Origin: Acidomonas methanolica
GTDB taxonomy: Bacteria; Pseudomonadota; Alphaproteobacteria; Acetobacterales; Acetobacteraceae
Length of the DNA: 64,000 nt
Direction of reading: 5' to 3'
Assembly: GCF_004346035.1 (NCBI RefSeq)
Contig: NZ_SLZN01000015.1
Span: 1 to 64,000 of the forward strand
Shown here in pieces: positions 25,069-34,402 of the stretch. The translations under genes were made by a program, and so were the position numbers. How positions within the stretch are numbered: the first letter of the stretch is position 1; the number at the start of each line of letters is the position of its first letter. The notes below the pieces were generated by a model. That model was not told the origin of the DNA and made no database searches. It was given only the letters and a program-made list of their open reading frames with translations.

Positions 25069-25620
25069 TCACATGGCGCGACGGCGCGCGTCTTGCAAGC
25101 TTTCCCCCGACTCCCCGTTCGTCGATTCCATGTCGAGGGCCGCGACATCGTCCAGCCCGCGCGGGACGATGAAGCCGTAGGTCGGATAGTTCCGCCGTCC
25201 GAGCGTATGGATAGGCGTCCAATAGACGCGAACGAGCGACCAGTCATTCTCCGGCGACACATCGACGACCGGCACGCCCCGGTCGATCCGGCCCGGCTCC
25301 CAGTTCGCGTGCTCGACGAGGATCTCCCGCGACGCCACGACACGGCGGACGATGGAGACATGCCCGTCCGGCAATCGCCCGGTGGAGCGGAATACCAGGA
25401 TTTCCCCGGCGGCCGGACTCCTCGTCCGGCGGTAGCGTCCGGCGGCCTCGCTCCACCAGCGATAGGCGGAGCCGGAGAGCGCCACGCCGGTCTTCGATCG
25501 CGCATAGGGCGCGCATTGCAGCCTGCCGTTGAAGGCCGAGCGCGGATATTCGTAGCGCGGCGTGCCTCCGCAGGCGGCGAGGCTCAGCACGCCGGAGAGC
25601 GCGAGGGCAAGGCGCAGCAT
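25069..25620 (-). CDS. CHAP-domain lipoprotein
   Basis: A 183-residue protein with a lipoprotein signal (LRLALALSGVLSLAAC) and a CHAP/NlpC-like amidase body: the Cys in LQCAPYAR, then GHVSIVRRVV with the catalytic His, and EHANW. CHAP domains cleave peptidoglycan peptides, so a role in cell-wall turnover is likely. Its ATG shares one base with the recX stop (TAATG), implying co-translation. Confidence 0.8.
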   Translation of the reverse strand: MLRLALALSGVLSLAACGGTPRYEYPRSAFNGRLQCAPYARSKTGVALSGSAYRWWSEAAGRYRRTRSPAAGEILVFRSTGRLPDGHVSIVRRVVASREILVEHANWEPGRIDRGVPVVDVSPENDWSLVRVYWTPIHTLGRRNYPTYGFIVPRGLDDVAALDMESTNGESGESLQDARRRAM

Positions 25621-26231
25621 TACAGCGTGCGAAGTGCGTTCACCCATTCTTCCGCCTCCGTCGGGTCCATCGCCAGCACCTTTTCCGCCACGTCGCGGGA
25701 GAATCCATTGCGTGCGAACACGCCCAGCGTCTTCTCCCGCGCCGCGTCATCCGCCGCGTCCGGCGCGAACGGCCCCAGCCGCCGCTTCCGCGCCAGCATC
25801 AGCGCCGCGCCGATCTCATGATCCCGGGCCGCCTCGCCATGCCGGTCCCCCAGCGCGTCGTCGAGCGCATCGGCCAGGACCGGCGCCTCGACGCCCTTTT
25901 GCATCAGATGCGCCGTCACGGCCCGGCGCGAACGGCCCGTCCGCGTCAGGCCCAGCGCGCGGGAGCGTGCGAAGGCGGCGTCATCCACGGCGCCGAGTTC
26001 CGCCATTTCCTTCAGGATCGTCCTGATGACCGGCTGGAGCCCGGCAAGAGCCTCCGCGGCTGCGTCGCTCTCCATCCCCGCCCGCGTCGCCCGTTCGGCC
26101 CAGCGGCGGAGCCGGCGATCCAGCACCTGCTCCAGCCCCCGCCGCGTGGTGGCGAAACGCGCCAGATGCGCCACCGCCGCTTCGCGCAAGGCGGCGGCAT
26201 CGGGCGGCGGCGGTGCTGATTCGGACATCAT
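25620..26231 (-). CDS. recX: RecX-family regulatory protein
   Basis: A 203-residue RecX-like protein with the helical three-repeat fold (ALREAAVAHLARFATTRRGLEQVLDRRLRRW, AFARSRALGLTRTGRSRRAVTAHLMQKG, GVFARNGFSRDVAEKVL). RecX binds and limits RecA filaments. It is not adjacent to recA here. The ATG at 26231 is preferred because GGAGG precedes it; the ATG at 26255 has no such signal. Confidence 0.85.
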   Translation of the reverse strand: MMSESAPPPPDAAALREAAVAHLARFATTRRGLEQVLDRRLRRWAERATRAGMESDAAAEALAGLQPVIRTILKEMAELGAVDDAAFARSRALGLTRTGRSRRAVTAHLMQKGVEAPVLADALDDALGDRHGEAARDHEIGAALMLARKRRLGPFAPDAADDAAREKTLGVFARNGFSRDVAEKVLAMDPTEAEEWVNALRTL

Positions 26232-26361
26232 GCGGGTTTTCTGCCTCCTCATCATGGCGGAACCATGGCTTTCCCCACTCTTCTCCGCAGCAGGACTCCA
26301 AAGAGCACAATGTCAGACCGAGACACCGCGTCAATGCGAGGCGGAAAGCACGGTTCCGGAC

Positions 26362-26395
26362 AAAAAAAAGGGCCGGAAGCGAGCGCTTCCGACCC
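26362..26395 (-). terminator. Intrinsic terminator of ompW
   Basis: On the minus strand an 11-bp stem (one G-U pair) with a 4-nt loop is followed directly by eight U residues, 26 bp after the ompW stop. Confidence 0.9.
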
Positions 26396-26420
26396 CTTCG
26401 CCGTCTGATCCGCAGAAGGA

Positions 26421-27215
26421 TCAGAAGCGGTATCCGATACCCATCCCGACCACCGTCGGGTCGAGCGAATCATGCGCCCGGACGTAAGCGCCCGATCCGC
26501 TGTCATTCGCCCAGGCATGCGCCCGGAGGAACATCTGCTTGGCGTCCACATTGAAGAACCAGTTGCCGACCACCTGATAGTCGAAGCCGATATCGACGGC
26601 CGGGCCGCCCGTGAAGCCGAAATTCGCCTTCTGGACGATGCCGCCCGCCGGCTGCGTGTTGTAGAACCACGCCATCGTCGCGCCGACGCCGACATAGGGG
26701 TTGAAGCGCTTGTGCGGCCGGAAATGCCAGGCGAAGGTGACGGTGGGCGGGAGAACCCATGTGCTGGCGACGTCGATCTTGCCCAGCGGCGTTCCGTCGA
26801 GCGACACTTCGTGCCGTGTGCTGGCCGCGATCAGATCGACCGAGATATTATCCGTCAGGAAATATTCGAACGTCAGTTCGGGCGAAACGCCGTTCGTCGT
26901 GCCGACATGCCCCGGCAGATGCTGGCCGTTCAGCCAGATCTTGCTGTCGAGATTTTCCGGTAGCACGCCGATCGCCGAGAGGCGGACGATGAAGTCGCCC
27001 TTTCCGAGCCCGATCCGCGTGTTGGCGCAGGTCTGGAAGAGCCCGCAGGACGAGCCGCCGGACGGCGGCAGGACCGGATGGGGCGTCGGCGCCGCCTGCA
27101 TGTTCACGATCGGCCGGGAGGACTGGGCGCGGGCGGGAGCGCCCGTCGCCGCCAGCATGACTGCGAGGCCGGCGCCCGTTGCCGCGGAGAGAAGACGCTT
27201 GAGCGAGATATTCAT
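26421..27215 (-). CDS. ompW: OmpW-family outer membrane protein
   Basis: A 264-residue OmpW-like 8-stranded barrel: signal peptide to about residue 31, then GDFIVRLSAIGVLPEN, FEYFLTDNISVDLIAAS, GKIDVASTWVLPPTVTFAWHF and the terminal GMGIGYRF. OmpW porins pass small hydrophobic molecules. It is transcribed divergently from the FNR-type regulator, with a perfect TTGACCTAGGTCAA box 62-75 bp before its ATG. In E. coli ompW is an FNR target, so oxygen control is likely. Start at 27215 follows the signal peptide. Confidence 0.92.
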   Translation of the reverse strand: MNISLKRLLSAATGAGLAVMLAATGAPARAQSSRPIVNMQAAPTPHPVLPPSGGSSCGLFQTCANTRIGLGKGDFIVRLSAIGVLPENLDSKIWLNGQHLPGHVGTTNGVSPELTFEYFLTDNISVDLIAASTRHEVSLDGTPLGKIDVASTWVLPPTVTFAWHFRPHKRFNPYVGVGATMAWFYNTQPAGGIVQKANFGFTGGPAVDIGFDYQVVGNWFFNVDAKQMFLRAHAWANDSGSGAYVRAHDSLDPTVVGMGIGYRF

Positions 27216-27276
27216 TGATGACTGTCCGTGAAACACTGGGTACGTCCTCAATCAGCATGCCCCGGCGCGTATTGCT

Positions 27277-27290
27277 TTGACCTAGGTCAA
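27277..27290. promoter_or_regulatory. FNR/FixK-type binding site
   Basis: TTGACCTAGGTCAA is a perfect palindrome of the TTGAC-N4-GTCAA form bound by FNR/CRP-family regulators. It lies between ompW and the FNR-like gene. Confidence 0.8.
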
Positions 27291-27406
27291 ACGCGCGCCC
27301 TATAAGAAATTAAATGAGCTTAAGTATCGACGCATGGGCGGCCGTGAGTCAGGACGGGCGTGACCGGTTACGGGGGCGCGTCCGGAATGAAATGAAGGGA
27401 TGAAAC

Positions 27407-28132
27407 ATGCTGGGGCGTCCCCATGACGCCGCCGCATTGTTGCGCGAATGCGCCCAGTGCGGGGCCCGTAAGCAAAGTGTCTGTTCGGTCGTCGAGGACG
27501 AGGATCTGGCCCGGCTGGCCGTCCACTCCCAGCATATGGTGGTCCAGCCCGGCCAGGCATTCATCGCGCAGGATGAGCCGGCGGATGAATTCTTCATCGT
27601 GACCGGCGGCCAGGTGAAGCTGTTCACCCTGATGGCGGATGGCCGGCGGCAGATCACGGGATTCGCGCGGCAAGGGAGCTTCCTCGGGCTGGCGGCGCAG
27701 GAACGCTATGCCTTCACGGCCGAGGCGCTGACCGAGGTGCATCTCTGCCGCTTCACCCATGTCGGGATGAAGCTGCTCATCGCGCAGTTTCCCGCTCTTG
27801 AGCAGCGGCTCCTCCTGGAAGCCGCCCGCGAGTTGATTCTGGCGCAGGAGCATATGGTGCTTCTCGGCCGCAAGACGGCCCTGGAACGTCTCGCCAGCTT
27901 CATCATGCAGCGCGTGGAGGATTGCGGCGGTCAGCCGGAGATCACATTGCCCATGACGCGGACGGACATCGCCGATTATCTCGGCCTGACGATCGAGACG
28001 GTGAGCCGCATGCTCAACATGCTGCGGCGCGACGGGCTGATCGAGGTCAAGCATATCACCCGCATCCGTGTGATCGACCGCCCGGCGCTCGCGATCCGCG
28101 CGGCGGGGGAGCGGTCTGGCGTCTTGATGTAG
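27407..28132 (+). CDS. FNR/FnrL-type oxygen-sensing transcription factor
   Basis: A 241-residue CRP/FNR regulator. Four cysteines C15, C18, C26 and C114 fit the [4Fe-4S] ligand set of FNR (C-x2-C-x7-C...C). A cyclic-nucleotide-like fold follows, then the HTH TRTDIADYLGLTIETVSRML, whose E..SR residues contact TTGA half-sites. It is thus expected to recognise the palindrome at 27277-27290 and control ompW and itself in low oxygen. An AAGGGATG element precedes the ATG. Confidence 0.9.
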   Translation: MLGRPHDAAALLRECAQCGARKQSVCSVVEDEDLARLAVHSQHMVVQPGQAFIAQDEPADEFFIVTGGQVKLFTLMADGRRQITGFARQGSFLGLAAQERYAFTAEALTEVHLCRFTHVGMKLLIAQFPALEQRLLLEAARELILAQEHMVLLGRKTALERLASFIMQRVEDCGGQPEITLPMTRTDIADYLGLTIETVSRMLNMLRRDGLIEVKHITRIRVIDRPALAIRAAGERSGVLM

Positions 28133-28138
28133 CGGGGA

Positions 28139-28696
28139 TCAGCCCAGGCGCCACATGCCCAGCGCCTCGGAGACCAGCGTCAGGAGATCGGGCGCGTCGG
28201 CCATCTCGCGCAACCGTTCCAGACGGCCGTCCACCGCCAGCGTCGCAAGACCATGGACCGCGCCCCAGGCGGCCGTCGCGCGCAAGGCCCGTTCGTGCTC
28301 CGACCCTTCGGCGGCGAGCATGCCCAGCGCCGCGAAGGCGCGTTCCGTCGCGGCGCGCAAGGCGGGATTCGATCTGTCGAGCCGGTCATTGCGGAACATC
28401 AGCTCGAACATCGCCGGGCGGGCGAGAGCGAAGCGCAGATAGGCCAAGCCGCGTGCGCGCGCGTCCGCTCCCGCCCGGTCCAGAGCCTCGGCGAGTGCGT
28501 CGTAGCCTTCAGCGGCCAGTGCAGCCAGCACGCCCGCGTGATTGCCGAAATACGGATCGCCCGAGGTCGCCGAAACACCCGCGCGCCGGGTGATGGCGCG
28601 CAATCCGAGGGCGGACATCCCGCCTTCGTCGAGAAGGGCATGGGCGGCGTCGAGCATGGCCCGGCGGATGTCGGGCGGTGGAGAGCGGCGGGTCAT
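28139..28696 (-). CDS. TetR-family regulator (WHG-type C-terminus)
   Basis: A 185-residue TetR with HTH at about residues 15-52 (LRAITRRAGVSATSGDPYFGN) and a C-terminal domain of the WHG/TetR_C_33 type (WGAVHGLATLAVDGRL). The 5' flank contains two AACTTACA-N-TGTAAGTT palindromes shared with the divergent membrane-protein gene, so autorepression and repression of that gene are expected. It is convergent with fnr, only 6 bp from its stop. Confidence 0.9.
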   Translation of the reverse strand: MTRRSPPPDIRRAMLDAAHALLDEGGMSALGLRAITRRAGVSATSGDPYFGNHAGVLAALAAEGYDALAEALDRAGADARARGLAYLRFALARPAMFELMFRNDRLDRSNPALRAATERAFAALGMLAAEGSEHERALRATAAWGAVHGLATLAVDGRLERLREMADAPDLLTLVSEALGMWRLG

Positions 28697-28702
28697 GCCT
28701 CT

Positions 28703-28766
28703 AACTTACAATGTAAGTTTCTGCTTGCAAAGCACGTTGCCGCGCGCGATGACTTACATTGTAAGT
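28703..28766. promoter_or_regulatory. Twin TetR operators
   Basis: AACTTACAATGTAAGTT (28703-28719, perfect around a central A) and ACTTACATTGTAAGT (28752-28766, perfect around a central T). Their centres are 48 bp apart. They flank both promoters of the divergent pair. Confidence 0.85.
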
Positions 28767-28779
28767 TAGAGGGGCTTCC

Positions 28780-29400
28780 ATGAACGCTCGTGTCCTCCTG
28801 TCTGAAATTCTTCCGCTCGCGGCAGCCTGGCTGCTGGCGCCGGTCGTGCCGCCGCTCTGGTGCCTTCTCGCCACGGCCGGGCTGGCGGCGTTCGGCGCGC
28901 TGCGGCAGAGGGGGCGCGTCTCGCGGGCCTGGCGTCTGATGAACGGGCTGGCTGTGGCTGTGACCGCCGTGGGGGTGCTCATGGCCGATCAGCCGGAGGC
29001 GGCGCGGGCAGGCGTGCAGAACATGATCTGCGCCGCCGTCTTTCTTCTCGGCGCGGGAGGACGCGTTCCGCTCCTGAGGGAACTGGCGGAACAACGGGCG
29101 GGCAGGGCGCTGCCTGACGCGCCGGGGCTGGCGGGCTTCCTGCGCGGTTATACGGTGGTCTGGGCCGTGTTCTTCGCCTTGCGCTCCCTTGTCTGGGGTG
29201 CGGCGCTCGCGTATCGGCTCGACGACACCCTGTTGCATCGCGGGATGATGCTGTCCCTGGCTGCCATGATCGCCCTGAGCCTCGCCGGCCGCCGGATCTT
29301 TCGCCTGAGCCGCCGGATGTTCAGAAACGAAACACGACGTTCGACTGATAGTAGTTTCCGCTTTGTGCCCCTGCGCGGCTCATGCCGTTCGAGGCGATGA
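28780..29400 (+). CDS. Multi-pass membrane protein of unknown function (septation-protein-A-like)
   Basis: A 206-residue protein with about five hydrophobic segments (for example LLSEILPLAAAWLLAPVVPPLW, GLAVAVTAVGVLMA, GVQNMICAAVFLLGAGG, VVWAVFFALRSLVWG, MMLSLAAMIALSLAG). It resembles the YciB/VC0807 type of inner-membrane protein; function unknown. GAGGGG precedes the ATG. It diverges from a TetR gene with twin operators between them. Its last 80 bp overlap the 3' end of the convergent porin gene, so the final 26 or so residues are likely unconserved. Confidence 0.7.
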   Translation: MNARVLLSEILPLAAAWLLAPVVPPLWCLLATAGLAAFGALRQRGRVSRAWRLMNGLAVAVTAVGVLMADQPEAARAGVQNMICAAVFLLGAGGRVPLLRELAEQRAGRALPDAPGLAGFLRGYTVVWAVFFALRSLVWGAALAYRLDDTLLHRGMMLSLAAMIALSLAGRRIFRLSRRMFRNETRRSTDSSFRFVPLRGSCRSRR

Positions 29401-30979
29401 AGCGCGCGGCATATTGTGTCCAGGAGAGATGCTGCCCGAACTGGAGCGTGAGCGCGGTTTGCGGGATGACGCCGACGAATCCGCCGGAGGGCGTGAACCC
29501 GTACGCGCCGCTGGAGCTGTAGATGCGATCGTTCACGTCGTCGCGCCAGAGGAAGGGCGACTTGAGCTGAAAGCTCAGATAGCTCAGCGGCGTGACGCGC
29601 AGGACGGGAGAGACGGTGATGAGATTGCTGGGCGCGATGTAGGCCGTGGTGTCGAGATAGTTCGTCTGGGGGTTGAACGGCGCGATATAGGTGCCGATCG
29701 TCCCGGTCCTGCTTCGCGAGTCGCCGCCTGAATACAGGTTGAACTGTCCGCCGATGAAAGGGTGCCAGTGAGAGCGGGGATTGCGGTAGCCGGCCGTCGT
29801 GTTGACCGAATAGGCCGCCACGTCGCGGATCGCGCCGCTTTTTGCATCCTGGAAGGTGCCCGACTGATAAAGTCCGCCGACCGAGAATTCGAAAGACGGG
29901 GAACCGCCATACCAGCGGAAGCCGCCATTCTGCCGCGTCGTGCTGCCGGACAGAGTGGAGGCACGGTAAGGTACGGCGGCCCCGGCCCCGGCGAGGCGGA
30001 AGCCGATGGCGAACAGGTCCAGATAGGTCTTCAGCTCCTCCCGCCCCAGCCGGATCGGCCCGGGGGCGAAGGTCATGTCCAGCCCGTGCAGCCGTGTTCC
30101 CCAGTCTTCGTCATCGTGGAACATCTTCGACTCGTTGATGTTCGTGCCGACGAAATCGTAGAGGTCCACGCGCACTCGCTGCCAGATCGCATAGCCGCGC
30201 ACGCCGTTCCAGGAAAGCGGCACGTTGGGGGTGTTGCGGTTGTAGAGCACGTAGGAGGGCGCATCGAGGAATTGCTGGCGGCCGACGAGCAGCCCCGTGC
30301 GTGCGCCGAGCATCCCGCCGGTGACTTCGACGAAGCCCTGTTGCAGGTCGAGTCGCTTGCGGTAGGTGCCGTTGTAGCCGTAGCCTGCCCATCCGGCGGC
30401 ATCGCCGTTGATCAGTTGGCCGAACAGCCGGACATGCGCGCCGAGATGCAGATCCGCGCCATAGAGATTGCGGACGGCGAACCGCCCCGCGCCGGGCGTT
30501 CCCCGCGTGCCCAGATAGGGCCGGCCCTCATACCAGTTGCGCAGGCGCGTCTCGCCTGAAAGGGTCAGCCAGATCGTGCGCGCCTTATTCAGCGCGATGA
30601 ATTTCAGCGGATCGAACGGATCTTTCGCAAGGGAGCGGTCGCGGAGGAAGCTCCAGTCCTCCGCCCATGGCGCGTCACCGTAAATCCCGACGGGGCCGAA
30701 CCCCGCCGCCTCGCCGTCGCCGCGCGTGAACGCGCCCCATGGACCCTGTCGTCCACTGGGGACGGTGTTCTGCCCTGACGTCACCCGGCGCGGCTGGTCA
30801 ATGACGCCGGCGTGCGGATAGGTCTGCACCGTGGGGCGCGGCGGCTGGCGAACGGTGACGGTTTCGACGCGGTTTGTGATGGCGCTTCGGTCAGTGGTCG
30901 CGGACCGGCCCGGCGTGGCGGCGAGGGCGGCCATAAGCGGAGCCGTGAGTGGCAGCAGAGATAAAGCGCGATTTTTCAC
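29321..30979 (-). CDS. Alginate-export-domain outer membrane porin
   Basis: A 552-residue secreted beta-barrel protein. Signal peptide to about residue 27, a Pro-rich linker, then a barrel resembling AlgE/alginate-export domains (LTLSGETRLRNWYEGRPYLG, GTRGTPGAGRFAVRNLYGADLHLG, GMLGARTGLLVGRQQFLDAPSYVL), ending in SNVVFRF with a terminal Phe. No alginate synthesis genes are nearby, so it may export or import another anionic solute. Its 5' flank is AT-rich. Confidence 0.8.
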   Translation of the reverse strand: MKNRALSLLPLTAPLMAALAATPGRSATTDRSAITNRVETVTVRQPPRPTVQTYPHAGVIDQPRRVTSGQNTVPSGRQGPWGAFTRGDGEAAGFGPVGIYGDAPWAEDWSFLRDRSLAKDPFDPLKFIALNKARTIWLTLSGETRLRNWYEGRPYLGTRGTPGAGRFAVRNLYGADLHLGAHVRLFGQLINGDAAGWAGYGYNGTYRKRLDLQQGFVEVTGGMLGARTGLLVGRQQFLDAPSYVLYNRNTPNVPLSWNGVRGYAIWQRVRVDLYDFVGTNINESKMFHDDEDWGTRLHGLDMTFAPGPIRLGREELKTYLDLFAIGFRLAGAGAAVPYRASTLSGSTTRQNGGFRWYGGSPSFEFSVGGLYQSGTFQDAKSGAIRDVAAYSVNTTAGYRNPRSHWHPFIGGQFNLYSGGDSRSRTGTIGTYIAPFNPQTNYLDTTAYIAPSNLITVSPVLRVTPLSYLSFQLKSPFLWRDDVNDRIYSSSGAYGFTPSGGFVGVIPQTALTLQFGQHLSWTQYAARFIASNGMSRAGAQSGNYYQSNVVFRF

Positions 30980-31065
30980 CGTTAATATACACCGAATCCC
31001 CTATATCAACTCAAAATACACGTTTATTTTTTTAAATGCCATACAGAATCGTTTTTTGCACTGTC

Positions 31066-31644
31066 TCAATTCAGACGTTCACGAAAATGCGCCTGCGGCA
31101 AGTGGGTGCGGTTGTACTGAAGCTGCGCGCGGGTGAGCTGGAAGCCGACCACCATGTGATAGTCCGTGTCCTCGATGCTGTCCGAAGCCGGGAGATCGAT
31201 GATGCGGATCGGCGTGTTCAGCGCCGTGAGCGAGGTGTTCGGCTCGAAGGCGGCGGTCGCGTGAAACACCTTCTTGTCGAGAATCTTCCCGTTGCGCACG
31301 ACCGCGACGAAATAGGGCAGGTCGAGCGCCTCGCTTGCGGCGGCGGGCCCGCGCTGGATGGTCATGGCGAGGGAGATTCGCGTGCGGACGGTCTTCTGGT
31401 GGTGCGCGCCGGTGGGGCCCGCCTCGCAGGCGCCGGTCATGCCGGTCAGGCTGGCATGGGCGACGAGATCGCCCACATCCAGGCCGCGCCCGTCATAGGC
31501 GAAGAGGTCCGACGCGTCGCCGAGCATGTCCATGTGGGGACAGGCGGGGGCGAAGGCGCTCTGCTGCTCCTCGCAGGCGGTCAGCGCCAGCGGGGCGGTC
31601 AGGAAAAAGGGAGCGAAACGGGCGATCATGCGGAGGCGGGACAT
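31066..31644 (-). CDS. Predicted lipoprotein, hypothetical
   Basis: A 192-residue protein with lipobox LTAC (FAPFFLTAPLALTACEE). The mature part holds CPHMDMLGDASDLFAY and a beta-rich body (YFVAVVRNGKILDKKVFHATAAFEP) but no domain I can name with confidence. ATG at 31644 supplies the signal peptide; the same frame stays open for a further 1.8 kb upstream, but that is antisense to ispH and thrB. It stands alone, convergent with nothing. Confidence 0.65.
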   Translation of the reverse strand: MSRLRMIARFAPFFLTAPLALTACEEQQSAFAPACPHMDMLGDASDLFAYDGRGLDVGDLVAHASLTGMTGACEAGPTGAHHQKTVRTRISLAMTIQRGPAAASEALDLPYFVAVVRNGKILDKKVFHATAAFEPNTSLTALNTPIRIIDLPASDSIEDTDYHMVVGFQLTRAQLQYNRTHLPQAHFRERLN

Positions 31645-31845
31645 GGGCTTGATTCTCGAACCTTCTGTATCCAGGAGAGGCCGGGTCCGCCATCGCGGAA
31701 CGATGACGGGGGTTGCGCGGCGGCGTCGGGTTGCGTAACGCCCTCTGGGACGGTGCATTTCGCTGCGCCATGTGTCAAAAGAGTCTGCTTCGCGTGCGTC
31801 GCGCGCCAGATCGCTATACTGCCTGCCGTCTGATTGGGGAACACC

Positions 31846-32856
31846 ATGGCCGACACGCTCACACTCGACCCAGCCCGCCAGAACGAGGTTCCCTCCGGCT
31901 CGGGAAAGGGGACGCTCCGCGTTCTGCTCGCCGGGCCGCGCGGCTTCTGCGCCGGTGTGGACCGCGCCATCCGTGTGGTGGAGGAGGCCATCAAGCGTTT
32001 CGGCGCGCCGGTCTATGTCCGCCATGAAATCGTGCATAACCGCACCGTCGTCGAGGATCTGGAGCGCAAGGGTGCGATCTTCGTCGAGGAACTCGACGAG
32101 GTGCCGCCGGACGGGCATGTGGTGTTCTCCGCCCATGGCGTGCCGAAATCCGTTCCCGTCGAGGCCCAGCGCCGCAACCTGCTTTATCTCGACGCCACCT
32201 GCCCGCTGGTCTCCAAGGTGCATCGTGAGGCGGAACGCCATTTCGCCGAGGGGGGGCCGGACAGTCGTCACATTCTGATGATCGGCCATGCCGGGCATCC
32301 GGAAGTCGTCGGCACGATGGGCCAGTTGCCGGCCGGCGCGATGACGCTGATCCAGGACGCCGACGAGGCGCGCCGGGTGCAGCCGGACGATCCCCATCGC
32401 CTCGCCTTCATCACTCAGACGACGCTCTCGGTCGATGACACGGCGGAGATCGTGGCGATCCTGCGCGAGCGTTTCCCCGATATCGAGGGGCCGAAGCGCG
32501 AGGATATCTGCTACGCGACGACCAATCGCCAGGAGGCGGTGAAGGCCATCGCGCCGGAGAGTGATCTGGTCATCGTCATCGGTTCGCCCAATTCCTCCAA
32601 CTCCCAGCGTCTGCGCGAGGTCGCCGAGCGCTCCGGGGCGAAGCGCGCCCTCCTGGTGCCGAAGCTCGCCGATCTGGACTGGAACGTGCTCGACGGCGTG
32701 GAGACCATCGGCATCACCGCCGGCGCGTCGGCGCCCGAGGCGCTGGTTCAGGAAATGGTCAAGGCGCTCTCGGAGCGTTACACGCTGCGGATCGAGGAGC
32801 GGATCGTCAAGGAAGAGAGCGTCACCTTCCGCCTGCCCAGCCCGCTCGGCCCCTGA
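31846..32856 (+). CDS. ispH: 4-hydroxy-3-methylbut-2-enyl diphosphate reductase
   Basis: A 336-residue IspH. Cluster cysteines are visible: C35 in [12 protein letters not shown], then [11 protein letters not shown], and the later [27 protein letters not shown] and [12 protein letters not shown] are also conserved. It is the final MEP-pathway step, giving IPP and DMAPP. GGGGA lies just before the ATG at 31846. Gene order ispH-thrB-rnhA is commonly seen in alphaproteobacteria. Confidence 0.96.
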   Translation: MADTLTLDPARQNEVPSGSGKGTLRVLLAGPRGFCAGVDRAIRVVEEAIKRFGAPVYVRHEIVHNRTVVEDLERKGAIFVEELDEVPPDGHVVFSAHGVPKSVPVEAQRRNLLYLDATCPLVSKVHREAERHFAEGGPDSRHILMIGHAGHPEVVGTMGQLPAGAMTLIQDADEARRVQPDDPHRLAFITQTTLSVDDTAEIVAILRERFPDIEGPKREDICYATTNRQEAVKAIAPESDLVIVIGSPNSSNSQRLREVAERSGAKRALLVPKLADLDWNVLDGVETIGITAGASAPEALVQEMVKALSERYTLRIEERIVKEESVTFRLPSPLGP

Positions 32857-32877
32857 AACACCGCGCCCCGGATCATC

Positions 32878-33822
32878 ATGGCGGTCTACACGACGTTCGA
32901 CGACGCGGCGCTGGCCGCGTTCCTGACGCAGTACGATATCGGCGCGGCCCTCGCGTGTGAGGGGATCGCCGAGGGCGTGGAGAACAGCAATTACCTGCTG
33001 GACACGGCGAGCGGGCGTTACATTCTCACGCTCTACGAACGCCGGGTGCGCGAGGCCGATCTGCCTTGGTTCCTCGGCTATATGCGCCATCTGGCCGCGC
33101 GCGGCGTCGTGTGTCCCACTCCCGTCGCCATGCGGGACGGAACGCTGCTCGGTCGTCTCGGCGGCCGTCCGGCGGCGCTCACCACCTTCCTGCCGGGGCG
33201 GCCCGTCACGGTCATCGACGCCGAATCGTGTCATCAGCTCGGCGCGACGCTGGCACGGCTGCACGCGGCGGGAGGCGATTTCAGCCCCGCGCGGGAGAAT
33301 GAATTCGGACATCGCGCCTGGGGATCGCTGCTGGACGCCTGTCACGGCGCGGGAGACGCGCTGCAAGCGGGGTTGACCGATCGCGTCAGCGCCGCGATCG
33401 CGGCGGTGGAGGCGGCTTGGCCGCGGGACTTGCCTGCCGGTCAGATTCACGCCGATCTCTTCCCGGATAATGCCTTCTTTCGCGACGGGCGGCTATCGGG
33501 CGTCATTGACTTCTATTTCGCATGCACGGACGCGTTCGCCTATGATGTGGCGATCTGTCTCAACGCCTGGTGCTTTCCGGATGAGGCGACGCTCGATCCG
33601 GTTCTCATGCGCGCCGTGCTCGCCGGATACGAATCCGTCCGTCCCCTCGATGCGGCGGAGCGTGGCGCGATGCTCCTGCTTTGTCGCGGTGCGGCGCTGC
33701 GCTTCCTGCTGACGCGACTCTATGACTGGGTGAATACGCCGCCGGATGCGGTGGTTACGCGCAAGGACCCGCTCGCCTATGAGAGGCGGCTTGCGGCATG
33801 GGAGCGGCGCGATGGACTCTGA
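32878..33822 (+). CDS. thrB: Homoserine kinase (ThrB2-type, APH fold)
   Basis: A 314-residue kinase of the aminoglycoside-phosphotransferase fold, not the GHMP fold. It starts with [22 protein letters not shown] and [23 protein letters not shown]; the catalytic loop is [12 protein letters not shown] and the Mg site VIDFYFA. These features match the alternative homoserine kinase of alphaproteobacteria, which makes O-phosphohomoserine for threonine. It overlaps rnhA by 11 bp. Confidence 0.92.
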   Translation: MAVYTTFDDAALAAFLTQYDIGAALACEGIAEGVENSNYLLDTASGRYILTLYERRVREADLPWFLGYMRHLAARGVVCPTPVAMRDGTLLGRLGGRPAALTTFLPGRPVTVIDAESCHQLGATLARLHAAGGDFSPARENEFGHRAWGSLLDACHGAGDALQAGLTDRVSAAIAAVEAAWPRDLPAGQIHADLFPDNAFFRDGRLSGVIDFYFACTDAFAYDVAICLNAWCFPDEATLDPVLMRAVLAGYESVRPLDAAERGAMLLLCRGAALRFLLTRLYDWVNTPPDAVVTRKDPLAYERRLAAWERRDGL

Positions 33823-34342
33823 GGACGAGGCGCAGCCCGGCCTTGATGGCCTGCCTTATGTCGCGATCTGGACGGATGGCGGCTGCAAGCCCAATCCCGG
33901 TCCCGGCGGCTGGGCGGCGTTGCTGCGTTTCGGCGGGCATGAGCGGGAATTGTCCGGCGGCGAGCGTGCGACCACCAATAACCGCATGGAACTCACCGCC
34001 GCCGCGGAGGCGCTGGAGGCGTTGAAAAAACCGTGCCGCGTCGATCTTCATACGGACAGCGAATATCTGCGGAACGGCGTCACGCGCTGGCACACGGGCT
34101 GGGTGCGCCGCAACTGGCGCAACGCGGCGGGCGATCCGGTCGCGAACATGGATCTCTGGCAGCGCGTGCTGGCGGCGGAGAAGCGCCACACGGTCGACTG
34201 GCATTGGGTGCGCGGCCATAGCGGCCATGCCGAAAACGAGCGGGTGGACCGGCTGGCGACACGGGCGCGGGAGGATATCGAGCGGGCGCAAGGAGCCTCT
34301 TCCTTGTCTGAAGAAGAGGCAGGACGTCGTCCGATCGTTTAA
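33812..34342 (+). CDS. rnhA: Ribonuclease HI
   Basis: A 176-residue RNase HI. The catalytic Asp is in [16 protein letters not shown], Glu in [13 protein letters not shown], Asp in [12 protein letters not shown], and His-Asp in [14 protein letters not shown]. It removes RNA from RNA-DNA hybrids. The start at 33812 lies inside the thrB end, with GGGAGC upstream. About 20 C-terminal residues extend beyond the usual end; this extension contains an 8-bp inverted repeat (GCCTCTTC/GAAGAGGC). Confidence 0.95.
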   Translation: MDSEDEAQPGLDGLPYVAIWTDGGCKPNPGPGGWAALLRFGGHERELSGGERATTNNRMELTAAAEALEALKKPCRVDLHTDSEYLRNGVTRWHTGWVRRNWRNAAGDPVANMDLWQRVLAAEKRHTVDWHWVRGHSGHAENERVDRLATRAREDIERAQGASSLSEEEAGRRPIV

Positions 34343-34402
34343 TGAGGCGGCTCGCCGGAAGACTCCTGTCGGCAGGCAGGTGATCCGGCCTCCCGACAGG
34401 CG

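Noticed and set aside
31645-33450. Upstream extension of the minus-strand lipoprotein frame
   Set aside because: The frame stays open but is antisense to ispH and thrB. The lipoprotein signal peptide fixes the real start at 31644.
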